This document shows, in pieces, positions 57,721 to 64,000 of a stretch of 64,000 bases of DNA. The position numbers were made by a program, and so were the translations under genes. Every line of letters begins with the position of its first letter. Within the stretch, counting starts at the first letter, position 1. Source of the DNA: Anoplopoma fimbria. Its lineage: Eukaryota; Chordata; Actinopteri; Perciformes; Anoplopomatidae. The DNA lies in contig NC_072450.1 of NCBI RefSeq assembly GCF_027596085.1, positions 6,424,736 to 6,488,735 of the forward strand, written 5' to 3'. The notes beneath the pieces are model-generated. The model did no database searches, was not told where the DNA came from, and saw only the letters and a program-made list of their open reading frames with translations.

Positions 57721-58885
57721 TTGTATCCAAAAATCAGGAAAGCCGTTTACCCTATAGCAGGATAAAAACAGCTTAGGTTATCATACCTGAAGGGCTACAT
57801 GTTAGATAATGTGATTGTTAAGTAGATTAGACGGAAGTTGGAGGCTGCCATGAGAAAAATTGAAAAGGTCATGAACATTACTCCACTATTTCTTTACAAA
57901 GCTAATAGTTGTTTGCTGCTATATTAATGCTCTAAATGTCGAATTATGAACCTTAAACCTTAGAAAACTACCACATATATTGAGTAAATAAGAATTTGAA
58001 TAAGCGAGTCATGAGTGGCCAAAATCTTCTATCACAATACAGGTAATTTCCTATCGCAAGAACAATATACTGTATATCAAGATAAAGCATCTTTTCTAGT
58101 AATTTAATGAAATAAACACATGGTAAAGCCTACTTTTCTGTGTGAATGATATACTTGACAGTATTTTATCATTTAATTAAGAACTTTGGTGCAAAATGAA
58201 CATTAACACAATAAATATTTCAAGCCATACACTGAGCGGGTGTACATGCATGCACAGAAATACTAATCATCAGATTAAGATTACAGTGTATTTCTGGCTC
58301 AATTCTGATTTTCTTAGAACTTTTCTCTAGAATTTGCTTGTTATTATCAATTCAAAATTACATGATTGTGTTTAAAGTTATCTGAATGTATGATTTATTC
58401 ACGATATGATTCAGTTAGAGGCAAAAACATTAGCATGTTGACTGAAAGCAGATATGACGTGAACATGTTATTAGCTAATCCGGCTAAAATGCATTTGCGG
58501 GTCGTAACATATTTTATAAGACACTTTCAATACATTTTGAATCAGTTTGGGGTCTGGCACAAGACATTAACAGGATGCCAGATGCCATTTTCTTTGACTG
58601 ACATCTGAGTGAGAAAGGGGTTATGATATAGTGCTGTGAGATGCACAGCAAGAAGCACAGTCATTATGATGTTCTTTTCTGAAAGGTAGAATTTCACAGA
58701 GTATAAATCTAAATGTAAACACCATAATAAAGTAAGAAAGGATGGCTGTGGACTGCATGTGGTGAGTTTTCTCAAAAGACTCCTGGCGTTCTGTGGTGTA
58801 ACATGCCGTAGATTTACACACCACTGAGGGGTTTGCTACTCAAAACAGCCGAACAATAGAAAGAAAGATGTAGAAAATGTTTGTA
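57721..58885. other. Non-coding, nothing recognised
   Basis: AT-rich. Frames on both strands at 58.37-58.82 kb have no domain. Confidence 0.5.
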
Positions 58886-58889
58886 TCCC

Positions 58890-59045
58890 TGTCGCTGAAT
58901 TTGACAATGGTGCCAATTAAAGCAATGTTCCCACAGTGCGTGTCTCCTGAATGATGCCCTCAAGCCAAGGGGAAACAATTAACTCACCACTGGCTTTAAA
59001 GTGTGCTTAGACAAGAAGGCATTCCTCTAATTCATTGCTATTGAA
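58890..59045. promoter_or_regulatory. CNE-like block
   Basis: Contains GGTGCCAATTAAAGCAATG, GGAAACAATTAACTCACC and CCTCTAATTCATTGC, three homeodomain-type cores in 155 bp. Confidence 0.35.
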
Positions 59046-59118
59046 TTACTCAGCATATGTTTTATGAGCAGAAAAGTCGACAAAAATACGATCATAAATA
59101 TAACAGCACAGGAACTCT

Positions 59119-59157
59119 AACCGGAAGTTCTGAACTCTACGTTCAGAACTTCCGGTT
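59119..59157. repeat. Perfect 17-bp inverted repeat with paired ETS cores
   Basis: AACCGGAAGTTCTGAAC (59119-59135) and its exact complement (59141-59157) are separated by five bases (TCTAC). Each arm holds the ETS-family core CCGGAAGT, at 59121-59128 on the plus strand and 59155-59148 on the minus strand, so the two sites face each other. It may be a MITE end, a cruciform or a paired ETS site. Confidence 0.95.
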
Positions 59158-59752
59158 TCGAAGGCAGTTGGGCACATGGCACCAGATAAGAACATGCTAA
59201 ACACGTAGCTTAGCAACGTATTTATCCAAAAAGCCAAAAAGCTCACTATAACAACTTTATCCTAAACGAAACTCCATTCCGACTCCAGGCAACTAAATGA
59301 GCACACAGCAAAACCATGTTAACTCTGCACTAAATGAGCAAGTCATATATCGTTAGGAAAGCTGAGACTAAACGCATATTCCAACAGTATACGTTTCTTA
59401 ACAACCTTAACTCGCTAGAACCAGCAGCCAAAGAGAAATAGAATTCACTTAACACAATCATAACCTATAAATGTAGTCATGCCTTTGTTTTTGTTTTTTT
59501 GGCAGATTTACAGGTTAAAAATACATATATGTCTCTATCTGGTGGATGGAGTTCAGGTTTATTTGGTAGGGAAAAATACAACATTCATAGAGAACAATTT
59601 TTCCCAATGCATTGTATCAAAGCATCTAAAGCTACTGCCAATTTCCAATGCCTATCCCTAGAAGGGCCTTAAAAATAAAAAACATATAATAAGTATAAGA
59701 CATTAATACATGTTGATGTCCTTACAGCAGTACAACTTGCCAACATACGCAT
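59158..59752. other. Non-coding, nothing recognised
   Basis: AT-rich, short frames only. Confidence 0.5.
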
Positions 59753-59753
59753 A

Positions 59754-60316
59754 TACACACGCGGACAAAATTGTTGGTACCCTTCCGTTAAAGAAAGAAA
59801 AACCCACAATAGTCACTGAAATAACTTGAAACTGACAAAAGTAATAATAAATAAAAATGTACCTTTAACATGCTTGTCTATAATTTTCTTTCTAATCTCC
59901 TGAGACAACTCTCCTTAGCTTTCTGTGGTCCATGTTCAGTGTGGTACACACCATGATACCAAACAGCACAGGGACTACTTTTCACCCTTTAAATAGGCAG
60001 ACTGACTGATTACAAGTTTGAAGACACCTGTGATGCTAATTAGAGGACACACCTTGGTTTAACATGTCCCTATGGTCAAATTATTCTCAATCTTTTCTAG
60101 GGGTTCCATCATTTTTGTCCAGGCCATTTTCATTAGTTTGTTTTTTAAAATGATTCTTTTGAACCACAATTCAAAAGCAATGTCTGATTTCCATTAGGTA
60201 ATTTTCAGTAAATTTTTATTTATTAATACTTTTGTCAGTTTCAAGTTATTTCAGTGACCATTGTGGGTTTTTCTTTCTTTAACGGAAGGGTACCAACAAT
60301 TTTGTCCACGTGTGTA
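59754..60316. mobile_element. Tc1/mariner-type non-autonomous element, 103-bp TIRs
   Basis: Element 59756-60314 (559 bp) lies between TA dinucleotides (59754-59755 and 60315-60316). Terminal inverted repeats 59756-59858 and 60212-60314 are both 103 bp and differ at only three positions, with no indels. They start CACACG(C/T)GGACAAAATTG, the familiar GGACAAAATTGTTGGTACCC end of a fish Tc1-type element. The 350-bp interior has GGGGTTCCATCATTTTTGTC, left over from the parent's 3' part, but no transposase frame. Termini look intact, so it could once have been cross-mobilised. Confidence 0.92.
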
Positions 60317-60780
60317 TACACATACATGCATACATATACCTAACTGCCTGAATCACTGAGTGCATGATATATATTTTGGCTGATTCAAACACAGGTATGA
60401 GTTGTTCAAACAGACCAATGCATTATGATTTCTTTGAATGGGAACATGGATAGAGGTCTGATTGACAGCTGTATTTAGAGGGGAATTAATACCTATAGTG
60501 ACATTTAAATGTAATTAAATTAGTTTTACGCTTAACTTCAAAATGGCACAGATGGTGACTAAATGTACACAAATGGCCAAATCTAAAGAGTCCGCCTTAA
60601 CATGCCTCCCCAACTTTGCTCTGCTTGACTCAGTTAGCATTAGTCTGTGCACAGGTAATGTTCAGATGTTGTGATGTGGTTTGCAAGAGGTTTTGGTCTG
60701 CAACCGCCTCATTTTGAAGGGACATTCTCTCTTAGGGTGTACAGTTTTGTTAGTTTTTTGCAACCAGACAAGAATGTTTG
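60317..60780. other. Non-coding, nothing recognised
   Basis: AT-rich linker; no features. Confidence 0.5.
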
Positions 60781-60784
60781 TCTA

Positions 60785-61085
60785 AGCACAACTGAACACC
60801 ATTTAACATACAGTGCTGACAACGACCCGTCAATCACAAGGTAGCTCCGCCCTAAAGTATACTCCGCTTTATGGTCTATTTTACTCATAATGGGAACCTC
60901 ATTTACTGAAGGAGCATCATGCTGTATTGAAGAAGACTTCAAACTAGATATTGAGACCATAAATCCATGTTTATACTATGTAACTAAGGTAATAAATCAA
61001 GTGAGAAGTAGGGTCATCTTCTTACAGTTGTATGTACAATCTAACTTCTTTTTGCAACCAATGGCGTCTCCCCCTGCTGGCTATT
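60785..61085. repeat. Common fish dispersed repeat
   Basis: GACCCGTCAATCACAAGGTAG, CTCCGCCCTAAAGTATAC, GAAGAAGACTTCAAACTAG, AAGTGAGAAGTAGGGTC-type wording and CCCCCTGCTGGCTATTAG recur in many percomorph genomes as one element. I cannot name the family or show terminal repeats. Overlapping short frames are artefacts. Confidence 0.6.
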
Positions 61086-61254
61086 AGAAAGAGTCAATAA
61101 GACAAAATGAAATACTTAAAGCAGTAAAGAAAGCATTTTTAGCAGAGTTCACAATGACAAGCATAAAAAAAAAAACAGCTACCCTTTGATCAATATGTTG
61201 GCCTCAGCAGCATTCTTATTTGTCATCGTAACACAGAACGGGTGATTTAAAAGC

Positions 61255-61510
61255 GTATAAGCATATCTAATGGTGTAGTCGCGAGGTTTTCTGCTCCTCA
61301 AGGTCAGCTCACTTCTCATCAGTTTTCATCAGCTGATGAGATAAATCATGAAGGATTATCTTGTCAGCTGAATACAGGTAGGAAACTGTGAGCGGGTTCT
61401 TGTGTCTTCAAGCCCGGGGCCCGGCAACTTTTTAACTGATGGTGAAGTAAACAAACAGGCTGTTGGCGAGACTGCCACGGTCAGAATGATAAATGTCTGA
61501 ATGTCACCAC
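61255..61510. promoter_or_regulatory. CNE-like block
   Basis: Balanced block with an 8-bp inverted repeat CTCATCAG...CTGATGAG near 61315-61340, GTCAGCTGAATACAGG and GCCCGGGGCCCGG. No coding structure. Confidence 0.3.
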
Positions 61511-61512
61511 CT

Positions 61513-61514
<2 letters not shown>

Positions 61515-61546
<32 letters not shown>
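61515..61546. repeat. Poly-A, 32 nt
   Basis: Thirty-two A residues directly after the CNE-like block. No retroposon body found upstream. Confidence 0.95.
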
Positions 61547-61548
<2 letters not shown>

Positions 61549-61818
61549 AGACAAAGTGTTCTTGAATGCTTCAAACTTTATTTTTCACTCCTGTGGAGAT
61601 CTTTGATCTTACATAAGCAGGTTGAGAAGAGAAGGACAGAGCTGATGGTGCAGATGGATTCCTCAACAAAAACTTTTAGCTCAAAGTGCGTTCAACAGAT
61701 GGTAGATGAAGCTATATCTTAAAATAAAGAGAATTTCCCCTCTGGTTTGTAATAATTGCACAGGTTTTTGTTCTCTAGTTCTTGTGTGAAAATCCCCTGA
61801 TAATTTTAGTCCCATATT

Positions 61819-62077
61819 AAGATAAGATAAGATAAGACAATCCTTTGTTAGTCCCGCAGCGGGGAAATTTACAGGATTTACAGCAGCAGAGAGGATAGTG
61901 CAAACAAGAGACATAGTAAAAAAAACAAGATCAAAAACAAGTATTATAAATAAGTAAATAAGTAATAAAACAGTGAAGAATATTAAATATGTAAAAAAGT
62001 AAAAAATCCACAATAACTAAAATATATTATATATACAGACAGAATAATTATAGTATTGCACAGTGTATTTATATTGG
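61819..62077 (-). mobile_element. Rex-like LINE 3' end, copy 2
   Basis: Minus strand ends in TTTCCCCGCTGCGGGACTAA, CAAAGGATTG and (TCTTA)n. It shares the ACAAGAGACATAGTAAA and AAGTATTATAAATAAG blocks and the order of AT-rich segments with the 17.2 kb copy, with small indels. 5'-truncated, non-coding. Confidence 0.7.
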
Positions 62078-62080
62078 ACA

Positions 62081-62124
<44 letters not shown>
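62081..62124. repeat. (ATT)n microsatellite
   Basis: About 14 TTA units directly beyond the 5' truncation of the Rex-like LINE end. Confidence 0.96.
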
Positions 62125-62126
<2 letters not shown>

Positions 62127-62269
62127 ATGGGCAAATTGAATCATTTAGGTAAATTATGTCAGTTGGGTAAATAACGGTACTTTGTTCAATTTCTGTAATA
62201 TAGTTTTGTAGCTTTTTTTTGTCTTTTTGCAAAGATTCGTCAGTACTTTAAGCGCTCATGCTTTTTGAC

Positions 62270-62630
62270 AAACAGCTGCAGCTGAGGTGGAAGGAGCTGG
62301 GTGGAATTTCTAGGTGTAAATTCAGGACTCATGTAGCTTCTCACAATGAAAACCCCTTTGGTGAATAAGCTACCGCAGCTATAATAAAATAATGAGCTTG
62401 ATATCATGCAGCGTAATTACTGTTCTGTAGTAAAATGCAGTGTAGGGGCAGATATCGCATGTTTACCTCTTTAATTCAGAATTTCTCCTCGCGCCCTGAA
62501 ACAAGAGTCTCTTTGCTCCTGTAGGGTGACTGTTGAGGATTTCTGAAACAAAAGGATTTTCAGGGAGGACAAGGCCAAATATAAGGAGGTACATGTTTAG
62601 TTTTTTCTGTTTGATGCTGGACAGTTGATG
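62270..62630. promoter_or_regulatory. CNE-like block
   Basis: Contains ATAATAAAATAATGAGC, GCAGCGTAATTACTG, GCATGTTTACCTC (forkhead-type) and CTCTTTAATTCAG in a balanced context. Among the stronger CNE candidates. Confidence 0.35.
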
Positions 62631-63040
62631 TATGAAATACAATCTGTTGATTCATAACTCTATGCATAAGTAAAAAGAGTGGTCACCTTGTGAAGTGAAA
62701 CTATGGCAGCTAACTTTAAGTGTGTTCAGAGTTTTGACTGACATGTTGTTGAGGTGTGATCAATCTCTTTTTGCTGTTAACTGTTCCTTTACAGAGGCAG
62801 ATGTGCCACAGCAGGATAAGAGTCTGGTGGTTTTTATTGAATTAAAAACTACACAAAGTGACTTCATAGATCAGCTGCTCTGATATGGCTGAGTGAACAC
62901 TTTACTCAAGCTGTTAATACAGTGTAATCGGTAGGAATATGTTCAAATTTAAGGAATTTAAATACTTTAGAATAGCAAACGGGGATTCAGACATTATCTT
63001 TAAAATGTGTGTGATATTTATTTTCTTTGCTATATTATCG
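62631..63040. other. Non-coding, nothing recognised
   Basis: AT-rich; plus frame at 62695-62883 has no domain. Confidence 0.5.
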
Positions 63041-63044
63041 TCTG

Positions 63045-63420
63045 TATATGTCAGAGTTGGTCTGTCAGTTCACCACTTTTGTCCAAGACTGAAATATCTC
63101 AAAAACAATTGATTTTCTTTACATTTTGTACAGATATTCATGGTCCCCAGAGGATGACTCCTAGTGACTTTGGTGATCCTCTGACTTTTCATCTAACTCT
63201 TTCCTCAGGTCATTATTTCAGGTGTATTACCAGATGTGTGCAAAACTAATGACATTGGCCCGACCCTTAGCTGTTCTTTGTGTTTAGTGCTTATAAGTAA
63301 AAGTTAGCATGCTAACAGGCTAAACTTTGAAGGCAAATACTTAACATTTACCACCTTAACTTTAGCATATTAGCATATAACCACATCTGTGCCGAAGTAC
63401 AGCTTCGCAGAGCTGCTCGC
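63045..63420. repeat. Common fish dispersed repeat (GTTAGCATGCTAAC family)
   Basis: TTCATGGTCCCCAGAGGATG, GACTTTGGTGATCCTCTGAC, GCAAAACTAATGACATTG, TTTGTGTTTAGTGCTTATAAG and GTTAGCATGCTAACAGGC appear in the usual order of a very abundant fish repeat. A short fragment of it is at 40.66 kb. The 80-codon frame through it is not a gene. Confidence 0.65.
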
Positions 63421-64000
63421 CTTAAATCTTGTTTTAAATGATGTACAATCAAATGTGTGTTTAGAATTATTTTCATCCCAAAGAAGGAACAAGTGGTTAT
63501 ACAATACAGGACCGGTCAGGGCTAGATGCTCATTTCAATAGATATCTCTGCAACAAAATAGAAATACGTTTTTGGCATAACGTTAACAATATAACTTCTT
63601 AACATTCTGTTGATAATGTTATGTTTTTACGTTTTTAACCACATTCCACCTTTAAACATGCAATTTAAACACATTATTTTGTTACTAAATACCCAATGCT
63701 TGTGCTAATATCAGTATTGGCATAATTAAAACAAATTACCTATGTCATTATCTGTAGAATTTATGTATTTCACTATTGCATTCATTTTATTTTCCTGCCT
63801 CTTCACAAGAAATCAATAAGCCTTGATGCCACTGAGGCACTGAATTCAATAAATCAGTCTTGCTGCTGCTTCCCAGCATTGTTGAGGGACTTCCTGTACT
63901 TGTGTACATGATGTACTGTATAAACCCGTGTGCTCCATGCAAATTAATTTAAATTGCAAATGAGTTTGACATGAAATATGCAGGCTTGTCTGTCAGTCAG
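63421..64000. other. Non-coding, nothing firmly recognised
   Basis: AT-rich. 63.80-63.90 kb is more balanced (GATGCCACTGAGGCACTG, an 8-bp-class inverted motif) and may be a small conserved element. Confidence 0.4.

Noticed and set aside
61681..62013. 110-codon hydrophobic minus-strand frame
   Set aside because: It is the AT-rich 3' region of the Rex-like LINE read in a fortuitous frame; similar frames appear at 17.2 kb.

Overview
The window reads as nuclear DNA of a ray-finned fish, most likely a percomorph teleost. The evidence is the repeat content: tRNA-headed SINEs, LINE 3' ends carrying a UnaL2-type (TGTAA)n tail, Rex-like LINE 3' ends with (AAGAT)n tails, Tc1/mariner and hAT derivatives, and long (CA)n tracts. 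Nothing looks prokaryotic: there are no operons, no ribosome-binding-site-led reading frames and no CRISPR array. Repeat family names are from memory and were not checked against a library.

No intact protein-coding gene is visible. All open frames are short (at most 163 codons); the longest are translated microsatellites or sit in repeats. Three fragments have coding character. The first is a frameshifted RecQ-type helicase piece with a Walker A motif (about 45.86-46.34 kb, minus strand). The second is the C-terminal end of a dead Tc1-like transposase (57.30-57.56 kb, plus strand). The third is a weak candidate for a 92-bp host exon (16,831-16,922, minus strand). No rRNA or functional tRNA gene was found; the tRNA-like sequences are SINE heads.

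Layout. 0-9 kb: a SINE with a perfect 12-bp target duplication (640-1007), a hAT-like fragment, CNE-like stretches, a TTAA-ended MITE (5.19-5.62 kb), and a UnaL2-like LINE 3' end (8.76-9.10 kb). 9-20 kb: mostly unique sequence, a compound (CA)n(CTGT)n microsatellite at 13.04-13.23 kb, and LINE 3' ends at 17.2 and 19.3 kb. 20-31 kb: two near-identical tRNA-SINEs (24.2 and 26.4 kb), a 24-bp minisatellite, a second TTAA MITE copy, and a 207-bp (AC)n tract. 31-48 kb: a hAT/Charlie-like element, two nested insertions (a SINE in a hAT-like element at 36.3 kb and a LINE end in another repeat at 38.4 kb), the helicase pseudogene, and a hAT-like element with an A44 run. 48-64 kb: a third copy of the SINE (51.2 kb), two strong inverted repeats (54.7 and 59.1 kb), a small inverted-repeat MITE, the Tc1 remnant, a 559-bp internally deleted Tc1-type element with 103-bp terminal repeats, and further LINE and dispersed-repeat copies.

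Between the repeats are about twenty 150-400 bp blocks of more balanced composition, rich in homeodomain-like TAAT cores, E-boxes, forkhead and GATA motifs. With the lack of genes, this suggests a gene desert or very large intron holding regulatory elements of a distant developmental gene. That is inference from composition only; cross-species alignment is the deciding test. I did not find a convincing new biological system. The clearest biology is SINE-LINE parasitism: five elements share the same 45-nt 3' tail.
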